A DNA stretch of 64,000 bases, taken from assembly GCF_016892605.1 (NCBI RefSeq), contig NZ_JAFEMV010000004.1, positions 124,001 through 188,000 on the forward strand. Reading direction: 5' to 3'. Source of the DNA: Desemzia sp. RIT 804. Its GTDB lineage: Bacteria; Bacillota; Bacilli; Lactobacillales; Carnobacteriaceae. Shown piece after piece: positions 1 through 7,870 of this stretch (position 1 is its first letter; every line of letters starts with the position of its first letter). The translations under genes and the position numbers were made by a program. The notes below the pieces were generated by a model, which was not told the DNA's origin, did not search any database, and saw only the letters and a list, made by a program, of their open reading frames with translations.

Positions 1-801
1 CGATATTTTTTCTAACATATCCGTTGCGCTTTTATGAATCATAAATGACTGCCTGATTAGGGAAACGCTATCATTTTCTTTTTTTAAGCAATATCCCTTT
101 TTCATTCGATAAATTAATATCACCATCATATTCAAGACGTTTATGATGTATTGCTCTGAGATATACCCTACTTCCGTTTTGATATAACTAAATAGCACCC
201 TTGAACATACGCTCACTATATCTACTCCATAGTAAGAACTTAAAATGTCTAGACTCTTTTCTTCATCGAATAAAAGAAGCTCACTTTCTTCAAAAATATA
301 TTGGTTAAATTCAAAAAAAACTTTTTGTATCTCCTCTTCCGTTCCTTCTAACCTAGTTCCTTTATGATCGCTTACTAGTTGAACTTTATTCCTCAAGGTC
401 AACTTCTTCTCAATAAATTTCAAATCATTCGTAATCGATGACTTACTAACTAAAAAAATCTCAGATAAGGCTTCAATGGTAACGTTTTGTTTCTCAAATA
501 AGAGCAACTTCATTATTTCTTTTCTTCTACCATATATTGTGTATTTATCAAGTTCGACTATTTCCTCAGTGTCTACGTGATTAGTCTTCTTTTCACTAAG
601 TCCTATACCCACACCTGATCTTTTTTCTAGCTCATATCCTTTGAAATTTAAAACATTCTCGATTTTTTTCAAATCTGAATAGATAGTGCGCTCCGATACA
701 TTAAATTCAGCTGCATAAACTTTAGCTGTCTGATATCCTTTTTGTTTCATTAAATAAGATACTAGCCGTTTTTGCCTATCTGTAAGTTTAATGTTCTCCA
801 C
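1..801 (-). CDS. PRD/BglG-type transcriptional regulator, N-terminal part (cut by window edge)
   Basis: The frame is open from the left edge to about 801 on the minus strand. It encodes an N-terminal winged helix (LTDRQKRLVSYLMKQKG, then SERTIYSDLKKIE), a second helix-turn-helix (KQNVTIEALSEIFLVSKSSI) and the start of a PRD-like helical region. This is the plan of MtlR/LicR/BglG-type PTS-controlled regulators, which sense sugar supply through phosphorylation of PRD histidines. The PRD histidines and any EIIB/EIIA tail lie outside the window, so activator and antiterminator cannot be told apart. The start is uncertain: GTG at 801 follows a G-rich stretch, and TTG at 807 is possible. A terminator at 949-979 separates it from the DeoR gene upstream. 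Confidence 0.7.
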   Translation of the reverse strand, partial: MENIKLTDRQKRLVSYLMKQKGYQTAKVYAAEFNVSERTIYSDLKKIENVLNFKGYELEKRSGVGIGLSEKKTNHVDTEEIVELDKYTIYGRRKEIMKLLLFEKQNVTIEALSEIFLVSKSSITNDLKFIEKKLTLRNKVQLVSDHKGTRLEGTEEEIQKVFFEFNQYIFEESELLLFDEEKSLDILSSYYGVDIVSVCSRVLFSYIKTEVGYISEQYIINVLNMMVILIYRMKKGYCLKKENDSVSLIRQSFMIHKSATDMLEKIS

Positions 802-948
802 CCCCAAGCTTTTTATCTCACGCCTTTTTTGTAATCGCTATCATTTGTGTAGTTTCATTATAATCTCACAATTCTACCTTTTGTATCACAAACTATTTCA
901 AGAAGTTATTGAAATCATTTATTCGCTTTTATTTTTCTTTACAAAAAA

Positions 949-979
949 CACGAAGTTAGATCTCTACTCTAACTTCGTG
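949..979 (-). terminator. Rho-independent terminator after the DeoR gene
   Basis: A perfect 12-bp inverted repeat (CACGAAGTTAGA / TCTAACTTCGTG, 7-nt loop) is followed on the minus strand by a T-run. It lies just past the stop of the DeoR-type gene and insulates the downstream PRD regulator. Confidence 0.85.
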
Positions 980-1043
980 ATACAGTAACATTTAATTGTC
1001 TGGGCACTTTCTTAAACGAATTTACTGTTATGTGTCAACGACA

Positions 1044-1781
1044 CTAACATATTAACTGCTTCAGGTCTTCTTTGATTACCTCATCGCCCTCATCCGTAAT
1101 GAGCACAGAGTCTGATAAAGGAGCAATAGATGACATGTAGACCTTATGAAACTTGCTGGAATCACAAACAAAATATACTTCTTGTGATTTTTCGATTACT
1201 TTTCTTTTCTTTATCGCTTCGCCTAAATCAGGTGTGGTGTAACCGAATTTAGCATCCACGCCATTCGCTCCAATAAAAGCACGGTCAAAATTAAAATATT
1301 CTATATTTTGCACTGCTAAATCACCTTTCAGCGAGCTATTTGTGAAATTCACAAAACCACCAAGTGAATATACTTGTGCTTCTACGTCGTGAAAAGGAAT
1401 TTTGAAATTAGTAACGGAAGTGATCAATGTTATTTTTTTCTTTACCAACTCCAACAATAATTCTTCTCCTGTTGATCCAGAATCTACATATATTGTTTCT
1501 CCTAGCTTAACTTCTTTAACAGCTAATAAAGCAATTTCCTTTTTTTCATTACGGTTTAAAGATGTTCGTTTTGTAATTGGAATATCTGTGGATCGAGAAA
1601 ACAATTTTGCTGCGCCTCCAGGCAACAAAGTTACATGGCCTACTTTCTCAAGATCTTTTAAATCACGTCGAATAGTGGAAACAGATACGCCAGAAAGTAT
1701 TTTTTGTAATTCATCTAGTGTAACAATATCCTGCTCATTTAATTTAGTTAGAATTGCTTTTTTTCTTTCATACGGGATCAT
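1044..1781 (-). CDS. DeoR-family sugar-phosphate-responsive repressor
   Basis: About 245 aa. The N-terminal DeoR helix-turn-helix reads MIPYERKKAILTKLNEQ, then VSVSTIRRDLKDLEK, the family's recognition-helix signature (STIRRDL). The remainder matches the DeoR C-terminal sensor domain (DSGSTGEELL, GANGVDAKFGYTTPDLGEA), an ISOCOT-like fold that usually binds a phosphosugar. I chose ATG at 1781 rather than GTG at 1790 because the GAGGTG ribosome site lies about 7 nt before 1781 but touches 1790. It follows the allose-type PTS gene on the same strand, separated by a strong terminator at 1809-1843. It may control that operon in addition to the LacI gene, or a different one. Target and ligand are not visible. 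Confidence 0.85.
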   Translation of the reverse strand: MIPYERKKAILTKLNEQDIVTLDELQKILSGVSVSTIRRDLKDLEKVGHVTLLPGGAAKLFSRSTDIPITKRTSLNRNEKKEIALLAVKEVKLGETIYVDSGSTGEELLLELVKKKITLITSVTNFKIPFHDVEAQVYSLGGFVNFTNSSLKGDLAVQNIEYFNFDRAFIGANGVDAKFGYTTPDLGEAIKKRKVIEKSQEVYFVCDSSKFHKVYMSSIAPLSDSVLITDEGDEVIKEDLKQLIC

Positions 1782-1808
1782 TCTGCACACACCTCATAAA
1801 AAAAATTT

Positions 1809-1843
1809 GTCACCTAATCATTTCATATAAATGATTAGGTGAC
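1809..1843 (-). terminator. Strong terminator between the allose-type PTS gene and the DeoR gene
   Basis: A perfect 15-bp stem (GTCACCTAATCATTT / AAATGATTAGGTGAC, 5-nt loop) is followed on the minus strand by a run of T. It should stop most transcription from the PTS gene before the DeoR gene. Confidence 0.85.
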
Positions 1844-1873
1844 AAGCTTTTATATTGTTTAACAAAGAAATAT

Positions 1874-3262
1874 TTAGTTTTTAACGAGTCTTTCTTCTTT
1901 CTTTGTAACAAAGTATGCAATCATGGCCCCTACTATTAATGAAATAAGTAGACCGATCATCGCATTGATGAAGTTAGCTGAAGTATCACCAACAAATGCA
2001 GGGAATGTGGTCACGCTTCCAAATACAAAGGCATTCGTGTATACGTTCGTTAATCCTAAGTAAGCTCCCCCTACTGCTCCACCAATAATTTGTGATAAGA
2101 ATAATTTCTTGTTTTTAACTAATAGACCGAACACCGTTGGTTCGATAATAGCTGATAAAGCAATTGTTACAATCCCAGTCATTGAGAAGTTCTTAATATC
2201 TCTGTCTTGTGCTTTAAAGAAAACACCCAAAGCTGTACCAATCGTTGCAAAGTTACAAGCAAAAGTAAATGGCACAATATAATCAATACCAGATGTTGCA
2301 ATATTATTGATCATAATTGGGTTAACTGCCCAATGTATACCTAAACTTACTAAGACAGACCATCCTCCACCAACTACGATACCTGCAAGGATACTGCTTC
2401 TGGCAATCAACCAGTTAACTGCGCTTGCGATAATTTCTCCACCATAAACACCTAAAGGACCAATCACGATGATTGTTACCGGCACCATAACAGCGATAGA
2501 AATTAGAGGCAATACAACGAGTTTAAGTGTTTCAGGAATTACTCGATCAAGCCATTTATATAAATAAGAAAAAATCAAAATCGATAAGATAATGGGAACG
2601 ACCGTCGAATTATAGTTCATCAGAACTGCTGGGATACCTAAGAATGAAGTTGTAGCTCCATTACCAATATCTCCCATGAGAGCAATATAGTCAGGATGCA
2701 ATAGCGCCGCACCAATTAATGCTGATAGGAACATATCTGCTCCAAATCTTCTAGCCGATGTGATGGCCAGTAAGACTGGTAAGAAGTAAAATACCGTCAT
2801 TGAAGCCGCTGACAAAATTTGATAAGTACCATTTGTTTCGCTTAACCAACCTAACTGAACGAATAATAAGAGCAATCCTCTTAAAATCCCAGATCCGGCT
2901 AATGCAGGCAGCAACGGCGCAAAGATACTAGAAATAGCTGAAAAGATTGTGCCAATAATACCTTGTGAAGAACCACTATTATTTGCTGAATCTTTTGAAC
3001 CTGCTTCTTTAGGACCTACTAAGTTTTCCATTTGATTATACAATTTAGGTACGTTTGTACCAATTAGAATTTGATATTGACCAGCTTTGTTGATGACGTT
3101 TACCACGCCATCAACCGCTTCAATTGCTGCTGTATCTGCTTTAGAAGTATCTCTTAAGTTAAATCTTAGTCTAGTTGCACAATGAGTCATACCCGCAATA
3201 TTTTCTTTACCGCCGATATTTTCTAATATCTCTTTAGCACCTTTTTCATAATTCATCGCCAT
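1874..3262 (-). CDS. PTS sugar permease EIIBC (sucrose/trehalose/glucoside class; predicted D-allose or D-allulose)
   Basis: About 462 aa. EIIB comes first (residues 1-80), with the phospho-cysteine motif THCATRLRF. A multi-span EIIC follows, with conserved GITEPTVFG-like text (IVTIALSAIIEPTVFGLL). There is no EIIA domain, so a general EIIA-Glc must supply the phosphate. It would import and phosphorylate a sugar at C6. It is the last enzyme gene of an operon with AlsE-like and RpiB-type proteins, which points to allose or allulose. ATG at 3262 was chosen over GTG at 3271, because GGAG lies 10 nt before the ATG and only 1 nt before the GTG. Substrate assignment is by context only. Confidence 0.85.
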   Translation of the reverse strand: MAMNYEKGAKEILENIGGKENIAGMTHCATRLRFNLRDTSKADTAAIEAVDGVVNVINKAGQYQILIGTNVPKLYNQMENLVGPKEAGSKDSANNSGSSQGIIGTIFSAISSIFAPLLPALAGSGILRGLLLLFVQLGWLSETNGTYQILSAASMTVFYFLPVLLAITSARRFGADMFLSALIGAALLHPDYIALMGDIGNGATTSFLGIPAVLMNYNSTVVPIILSILIFSYLYKWLDRVIPETLKLVVLPLISIAVMVPVTIIVIGPLGVYGGEIIASAVNWLIARSSILAGIVVGGGWSVLVSLGIHWAVNPIMINNIATSGIDYIVPFTFACNFATIGTALGVFFKAQDRDIKNFSMTGIVTIALSAIIEPTVFGLLVKNKKLFLSQIIGGAVGGAYLGLTNVYTNAFVFGSVTTFPAFVGDTSANFINAMIGLLISLIVGAMIAYFVTKKEERLVKN

Positions 3263-3292
3263 TATCTTCACACTCCAATTTATTTAGTAAAA

Positions 3293-4225
3293 TTATTTAT
3301 TGGATAAAAATTTAATCATCAATTCACTCGCTTCAATTGCATCATTGCGATCAATAATATTTTGGATGTAATCCATGCCTGCGTTGTCAATCGTATCGTT
3401 CAATAATTTAATCATCTTAATGTTTTGTTCACTTTCTTTTACTGCATGTTCTATAACAGGGAATGTATCAAAATAAATTGCATCAGTGTAATTGTGTTTT
3501 TTGATGTAGTAAAGGAATTCTAACGTCTTGAACGGTGTTGACGTTCCAATCATTAAGCCATCGTCATTAAGACCATAACCATCATTGATATGAACTCCAT
3601 ATAATTTATTGCGGCTGCCAAAAATATCTGCACCAAAAGCTGGATTTTCGTGTTTCATTAACATATGACAGTAATCTAACGTAACTCCCACATTACCGCG
3701 ATCAATATCGTTTAACATCATACCAGCAACCCCCATGCTATCAATAAATGCATATGCTCTAGGTTGGAACGGTTTGTATTCAATACTGATTTTTAAATCA
3801 GGAGCATAGTCTGCAATTTCTTGAAATGCATTTACCAGTTGATTCCATACTTTTTGATAGTTGATTTGGAAACTATAGTCAAAACCATCAAATCCTAACC
3901 AAATTGTTACAACATCTCCCCCTACTTCACGGCAATAATCTGCAGCTTCTTTACACAATTCTAATGCGTGCTGAGCAGTACCTTGATCTGAGTTTCCTAG
4001 TTCTCCGTTAATGAATTCTTTTCTAAAACGAAGTGCAACACCATTGGCTTTTAGACTATTATCATCTAACAACGCTTTCATTTCCGTTCCAGAAAAATCT
4101 GTGACGTGTTCTGGGTAATTCAAATCCACATGTGTAAGACCTAAATTTTTAAATTTCTCCAAAACCTTTTTTAAGTCATTTTCGTATACCGGTAAGAATG
4201 AGTTGATTCGAGTAGCTAATTTCAT
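3293..4225 (-). CDS. Sugar-phosphate isomerase/epimerase-like TIM-barrel protein
   Basis: 310 aa of the AP-endonuclease-2/xylose isomerase-like TIM-barrel superfamily (IolE, DTE and similar). Metal-ligand-like positions are visible: a glutamate in KISIEYKP, DYCHM, and the histidine in GVHINDGYG. The ribosome site (GGAGG) is clear upstream of ATG 4225. It sits between rpiB and the PTS gene, so it probably handles an intermediate or a related rare sugar in the pathway, perhaps as a C2 or C3 epimerase. The exact reaction cannot be read from the sequence. A similar hypothetical protein is, as I recall, part of the Listeria D-allose cassette. Confidence 0.75.
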   Translation of the reverse strand: MKLATRINSFLPVYENDLKKVLEKFKNLGLTHVDLNYPEHVTDFSGTEMKALLDDNSLKANGVALRFRKEFINGELGNSDQGTAQHALELCKEAADYCREVGGDVVTIWLGFDGFDYSFQINYQKVWNQLVNAFQEIADYAPDLKISIEYKPFQPRAYAFIDSMGVAGMMLNDIDRGNVGVTLDYCHMLMKHENPAFGADIFGSRNKLYGVHINDGYGLNDDGLMIGTSTPFKTLEFLYYIKKHNYTDAIYFDTFPVIEHAVKESEQNIKMIKLLNDTIDNAGMDYIQNIIDRNDAIEASELMIKFLSNK

Positions 4226-4239
4226 TTTCTAAATCCTCC

Positions 4240-4256
4240 AGTTCATTTGATGAACT
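4240..4256. promoter_or_regulatory. Inverted repeat at the leader of the TIM-barrel gene (possible operator)
   Basis: AGTTCAT-TTG-ATGAACT is a perfect 7-bp dyad about 15 bp upstream of the start codon of the TIM-barrel gene, abutting its ribosome site. Its position would suit a DeoR or LacI operator, or translation control. It differs from the LacI operator in this locus. Evidence is symmetry only. Confidence 0.3.
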
Positions 4257-4344
4257 TAGTGTAGCATCATTATTTTTCAAAATCAATCATTATTTTCCAT
4301 TTATATTCATTAATTTCCAAATGTTTCCAAAAATAAGCAAAACA

Positions 4345-4379
4345 AATTGTGATTGTCTTAAATGTTACCAACCACAATT
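4345..4379 (-). terminator. Intercistronic hairpin after rpiB
   Basis: AATTGTGATTG and CAACCACAATT form an 11-bp stem that pairs fully only in minus-strand RNA (one G-U pair), with a short T-rich tail. It sits in the 188-bp gap between rpiB and the TIM-barrel gene and may act as a weak terminator or 3'-end protector. The gap downstream is AT-rich and could hold a second promoter. Confidence 0.4.
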
Positions 4380-4413
4380 CTACTTGTTGTGTAAAACTTA
4401 CTTAGTCTCCAAT

Positions 4414-4854
4414 CTAACGGCACTCAATATCTTCGATCATATTGACGCGGTTTCCATGTCGGCCACCTTCAAATTCGGCATCTAACCACTCTTTGACAAT
4501 CATTTTTGCTAAATCTAAACCTACTACACGAGAACCAAAGGCTAAAATATTTGTGTTGTTGTGCTCTTTAGATAATTTTGCAGAATAGGGCTCGCTACAG
4601 ACAACTGCACGAATTCCTTTAACTTTATTTGCAGCAATCGAAATTCCTACCCCTGTACCACAAATCAAAATTCCACTATCAAAATTACCAGCAGCAACTT
4701 CTGTACCGACTTTTTCTGCATATTTAGGATAATCTGTTCTGTCTGTCGTATGAGGACCAAAGTCTTCTACCTCATGGCCTAATTCTTTAAGATAATCCAC
4801 GATAGCTGGTTTTAATAATTGTCCTACATGATCTCCACCGATTGCTATTTTCAT
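4414..4854 (-). CDS. rpiB: RpiB-family isomerase, predicted allose-6-phosphate isomerase
   Basis: 146 aa, the normal length for RpiB/LacAB isomerases. It has the family start KIAIGGDHVG and the catalytic-cysteine loop GILICGTGVGISIAANK, with the HNNTNILAFGSRVVG segment. RpiB proteins isomerise ribose-5-P, and some accept allose-6-P, giving allulose-6-P. The start codon overlaps the stop of the AlsE-like gene (TAATG), so the two are translationally coupled. Next to an AlsE-like epimerase and a PTS, the allose-6-P role is more likely than ribose-5-P. That is a context inference; key residues differ little between the two activities. Confidence 0.85.
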   Translation of the reverse strand: MKIAIGGDHVGQLLKPAIVDYLKELGHEVEDFGPHTTDRTDYPKYAEKVGTEVAAGNFDSGILICGTGVGISIAANKVKGIRAVVCSEPYSAKLSKEHNNTNILAFGSRVVGLDLAKMIVKEWLDAEFEGGRHGNRVNMIEDIECR

Positions 4855-5510
4855 TATTTACTCTCTCCTTTTAACTTTTTAATGATTTCTTGATAACTGT
4901 CTTCTTTCCCAAATAAAGCAGAAGTTCCTAATACAAATCCTTTTACTCCTAATTCACTCAATGTTTCTACTCGCTCATTTGAAATAGCTCCATCCACAAC
5001 GATTTCAAAATCGTACTCAGCTTTCATTGCAGTAAGTTTTTTTATTTTATGATCAACATAGCTTAAATACTTTTGCCCAGCAAAGCCTGGATTGACAGTC
5101 ATCACCAAGACATAATCAGCTAAATAAAGCAATTCTTGGATATTTTCAATAGACGTACCCGGATTGATTGCAATACCCGCTTTTTTCCCTTTTGCATGAA
5201 TTTTGTCTAGAGTTCTTGCGGGATGCTGATCTGTTTCTGGATGGAAATAGATAATATCTGCTCCCATATCCGCAAACTTTTCAACATAATCTGCTGGATT
5301 TTGAACCATTAAATGAACATCGACTAGTTTACTGGTTGTGCTTCGAATAAATTCAAAATCTTGCAGTCCCATTCCGTAATTTGGAACAAAAACACCGTCC
5401 ATTATATCAATATGGAAAATATCTGTTCCTGCTTGATCTAACTCAGCAACTTCGTTTTTTAAAAATCCAAAATCTGCACACATCATTGAAGGGCATATTA
5501 ATTTCTCCAC
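4854..5510 (-). CDS. Ribulose-phosphate 3-epimerase family, AlsE-like (predicted D-allulose-6-phosphate 3-epimerase)
   Basis: About 218 aa TIM-barrel epimerase with FHIDIMDGVFVPN (metal and catalytic Asp), VDVHLMV and EIVVDGAIS. Three details favour AlsE over housekeeping Rpe: HPET (Rpe usually has HPEA), MTVNPGFAGQ with FAGQ, and GTSALF. It would turn allulose-6-P into fructose-6-P for glycolysis. I chose GTG at 5510 (ribosome site AAGGAAG 6 nt upstream). The longer frame from 5549 runs into the LacI operator. First enzyme gene after the operators at 5551-5642. Confidence 0.85.
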   Translation of the reverse strand: MEKLICPSMMCADFGFLKNEVAELDQAGTDIFHIDIMDGVFVPNYGMGLQDFEFIRSTTSKLVDVHLMVQNPADYVEKFADMGADIIYFHPETDQHPARTLDKIHAKGKKAGIAINPGTSIENIQELLYLADYVLVMTVNPGFAGQKYLSYVDHKIKKLTAMKAEYDFEIVVDGAISNERVETLSELGVKGFVLGTSALFGKEDSYQEIIKKLKGESK

Positions 5511-5548
5511 TCTTATCTTCCTTTCTCTTCTTAAATTAAATAATCCCA

Positions 5549-5654
5549 TTTGGGTAAACGATTACTCAAAAGGCAAAAAATATATAACAATCTACTCTTA
5601 CTCATTTTTATTGACTTGGCCTTTTGGGTAAACGATTACTCAAAAGGCAAAAAA
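5549..5654. promoter_or_regulatory. Tandem LacI-type operators (32-bp direct repeat, two copies)
   Basis: A 32-bp sequence occurs twice, at 5549-5580 and 5623-5654, 74 bp apart. Each contains the same 18-bp near-palindrome TGGGTAAACGATTACTCA (5551-5568 and 5625-5642) with the central CG typical of LacI/GalR operators. They lie between the lacI-type gene and the AlsE-like gene. A third version is in front of the lacI gene itself (6691-6708). Two sites 74 bp apart on similar helical faces would suit DNA looping. Confidence 0.8.
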
Positions 5655-5660
5655 CGAGTT

Positions 5661-6674
5661 TTACGTCGTTTCTCTCTCGATTAGTCTAGTAGGTACGTTA
5701 ATATAATGTTCATTTATTTGCATACCCGGCTTAGACATCAATTGATACAATATATCCGCTGCTTTTTCAGCAATACAATTAACTTCCTGATGAATAGTAG
5801 TAATACTTGGAGTAGTGTATTTAGATATACTATCATTATCAAATCCAACAACTTTAACTTCTTCAGGGACTGAAATTTGATTTTTTTTCAATGTTTGTAT
5901 TGCACCATAAGCTAACCAATCATTTGTAGCAAATATACCATCAAACTCCAAATCTCGAGACAGCACTTCTTCAATAGACTTTTGAGCAGTCTCGAATTTT
6001 GATATCTTTTTAGAAGATGCTCGTATAACTAAATCTGGATCAAGCTGTAAGTGAGCTTCCTTAATAGCTTTTTTATATCCATCAATTCGATCATTACTAG
6101 AAGTGGTGTTATTGTCTTTAGTTAATAACAAAATCCTTTTGCAATCTTTATCAATAAGATATTTTGTAGCTTTGTATCCACCATCTACATGATCTGAACC
6201 AACAATTGCTATATTATTAGAAACTTTAGGCTGTCGATCTATACAAACAATAGGTATATCTCTTGAAAGCTGAGTTTCATCAATCTCTTCTTGTCCTGAA
6301 ATACAAATCAATCCATCAACCAATTTAGCATCTAGAGACTTCAAGTAAGCTTTCTCTTTTTCTGCATCTTTATTTGTATTGCATATAATAGTAGAAATTC
6401 CTTTATCAAAAAAATAACTTTCAATTTGTGTAATTAAAGAAGAGAAAAACTCATTACTGATATCTGGAACAATCATACCAATTGTGTGAGATTTTTGTTC
6501 ACGCAATGTTTTTGCGACAGAATTAGTAGAATACCCAAATTCTTTTACAACAGATAATACTTTCTCTCTAGTTTCTTTTGAAAATCGTCCATTATCATTC
6601 AAAACCCTTGAGACAGTTGCTGTAGATACACCACTTAATTTTGCAATATCTTTTATAGATAGTTGTTTTTTCAT
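5661..6674 (-). CDS. LacI/GalR-family repressor of the allose-type operon
   Basis: About 337 aa. The N-terminal LacI HTH is complete (SIKDIAKLSGVSTATVSRVLN), followed by the hinge (FGYSTNSVAKTLREQKSHTIG) and a periplasmic-binding-like sensor domain (VVGFDNDSISKYTTPSITTIHQ). ATG at 6674 was chosen because the protein then starts MKKQLSIKDIAKLSG as the family does and has a GAGG site; an upstream in-frame ATG is at 6689. It lies directly upstream of the epimerase gene on the same strand. Matching operators before itself and before the operon point to an autoregulated local repressor. The inducer is presumably a sugar or sugar phosphate from the pathway. Confidence 0.9.
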   Translation of the reverse strand: MKKQLSIKDIAKLSGVSTATVSRVLNDNGRFSKETREKVLSVVKEFGYSTNSVAKTLREQKSHTIGMIVPDISNEFFSSLITQIESYFFDKGISTIICNTNKDAEKEKAYLKSLDAKLVDGLICISGQEEIDETQLSRDIPIVCIDRQPKVSNNIAIVGSDHVDGGYKATKYLIDKDCKRILLLTKDNNTTSSNDRIDGYKKAIKEAHLQLDPDLVIRASSKKISKFETAQKSIEEVLSRDLEFDGIFATNDWLAYGAIQTLKKNQISVPEEVKVVGFDNDSISKYTTPSITTIHQEVNCIAEKAADILYQLMSKPGMQINEHYINVPTRLIERETT

Positions 6675-6690
6675 ACTACCACGCCTCATT

Positions 6691-6708
6691 TGAGTAATCG
6701 TTTACGCA
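6691..6708. promoter_or_regulatory. LacI-type operator in front of the lacI-type gene
   Basis: TGAGTAATCGTTTACGCA is the reverse complement, with one changed base, of the operator repeated at 5551 and 5625. It lies about 16 bp upstream of the chosen repressor start, so the repressor should control its own promoter. Confidence 0.75.
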
Positions 6709-6817
6709 ACTATAATACCATATATAATAATTTATTCAACAGTTTTTTATAAATACATTCCGTCATACAAATCTTTTAGTTCCTTAACTGTAAACAAGTC
6801 CACTAATAAAGAATAAA

Positions 6818-6868
6818 GGCTCATTCCAAAGTTGTGCTGAAATAAGTCAGCAACATTAGGAATGAGTC
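6818..6868. terminator. Bidirectional terminator-like hairpin
   Basis: GGCTCATTCC and GGAATGAGTC flank an inner stem (GTTGTGCTGA / TCAGCAACATT). On the plus strand it is followed by TTTTTTA, with a weaker T-rich tail on the minus strand. It lies downstream of the RpiR gene and the transaldolase remnant, so its natural role is probably minus-strand termination. A related hairpin lies beside the intact transaldolase gene at 35.4 kb. Confidence 0.65.
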
Positions 6869-6904
6869 TTTTTTATATTTTTATACTCTTAGTATATTTA
6901 TTTC

Positions 6905-7008
6905 TACATTTTTTTTACAAATTCTATAAATACTATACCCAAGAGATTTAATATCCGTATTAAACATTTTCACAGTACCCAAAGACAGTTCTTTTAAATC
7001 TCTGCCAA
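6905..7008 (-). pseudogene. 3'-end remnant of a transaldolase-like gene
   Basis: The minus strand reads GRDLKELSLGTVKMFNTDIK, then SLGYSI, nearly the last 28 residues of the intact transaldolase-like gene at 35506-36216. DNA identity by eye is about 90 percent, and similarity continues into the downstream flank. The rest of the gene is absent: the fragment ends a few bases from the RpiR stop codon (7014). It is therefore a truncated paralogue left by recombination or deletion. Confidence 0.85.
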
Positions 7009-7013
7009 TCAAT

Positions 7014-7790
7014 TTATTCATCACCATACAAAATAATCAGTAAATCAATAAGATAAAAAACCATTAAATTGTAGGTGGACATTCCTTCGGTAGTATTTAA
7101 TGCTTTCGTTCCGAAAATAGGCAGAGTATAATCTGAAACTTTTTTCAACTCACTTTCTTTATCATTTGTTATAGAAATAATCTTTTTATTGGAATTACTT
7201 GCTATTTCTAACTTGTTTTTTAAATACCTTAACTCTCCTGAACGGGAAAAAACTAAAATAAGATCTGCGTTCTTTATACCATTATAAAATACGCCGCCTG
7301 ATAACCCTATGCTCAAAAATTGAACGTCCTTTCCCATTATTTGAAAACGTTGTGTAAAGTAATTTCCAAATATTTCTGACATACCTAAACCAAGAACAAT
7401 TATTTTATCTGCATTTTTTAGCTGCTCAACAACCGCTTTAATTAGCTTTTCATCCCAAAGTAAAACGCTTTTATTCAAATCTGTTTTAAATGAGTTAAAA
7501 AAGACATTCGAATAAACAAGACTATGAGTTTCATGATTGTTATCCATTTTCTTAAGTTCATCATACTGAGATTTCAGAAAATATTTCATTTCACTATACC
7601 CAAAACCAAATTTTTCGCACAATCTAGAAATAGTAGCTGTTGATACGAAATTATTTTTGGCAGCATCTCGAATATTGTAATTTTGTATAGTATCTATATG
7701 TTCTATTAAATCGATCAATATGGCATATTCATTTTCATTAATATCCTCTCCTACTAATCCCAACATTTTTTTCAATAGGACTCTTTTCAT
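7014..7790 (-). CDS. RpiR/MurR-family regulator with SIS domain
   Basis: About 258 aa. The N-terminal HTH_6 domain is complete (NIRDAAKNNFVSTATISRLCEKFGF), followed by a SIS sugar-phosphate-binding domain (KIIVLGLGMSEIFG; LVFSRSGELRYL; KIISITND). I chose ATG 7790 because AAAGGAGAGG lies 6-8 nt upstream; the frame is open to 7889 but that start has no ribosome site. It follows the GH4 gene, separated by a partial terminator (7835-7859), and is the likely regulator of this alpha-glucoside operon. A candidate operator lies at 10913. Its stop codon abuts the transaldolase remnant, so the gene may have been brought here with that deletion. Confidence 0.88.
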   Translation of the reverse strand: MKRVLLKKMLGLVGEDINENEYAILIDLIEHIDTIQNYNIRDAAKNNFVSTATISRLCEKFGFGYSEMKYFLKSQYDELKKMDNNHETHSLVYSNVFFNSFKTDLNKSVLLWDEKLIKAVVEQLKNADKIIVLGLGMSEIFGNYFTQRFQIMGKDVQFLSIGLSGGVFYNGIKNADLILVFSRSGELRYLKNKLEIASNSNKKIISITNDKESELKKVSDYTLPIFGTKALNTTEGMSTYNLMVFYLIDLLIILYGDE

Positions 7791-7834
7791 AATCACCTCT
7801 CCTTTTAGCTCTTTAATGTCATTAATGCAAAAAA

Positions 7835-7859
7835 AAGAAGAACTTGTCAAGTCCTTCTT
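7835..7859 (-). terminator. Attenuating terminator between the GH4 and RpiR genes
   Basis: In minus-strand RNA AAGAAGGACTT pairs with AAGTTCTTCTT (one G-U) around a 3-nt loop, followed by eight T. It probably lowers regulator expression relative to the enzyme. Confidence 0.7.
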
Positions 7860-7870
7860 TTTAACTTTCA

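Noticed and set aside
791-988. 65-codon plus-strand frame opposite the PRD regulator
   Set aside because: It has no ribosome site and runs through the regulator's 5' end and a terminator hairpin.
1402-1830. 142-codon plus-strand frame opposite the DeoR gene
   Set aside because: It is a shadow of a well-supported gene, without a site of its own.
5622-5654. Rho-independent terminator after the LacI-type gene
   Set aside because: The dyad GCCTTTTG / CAAAAGGC looks like a hairpin, but on the minus strand the T-run precedes it, and the sequence is explained by the operator repeat.
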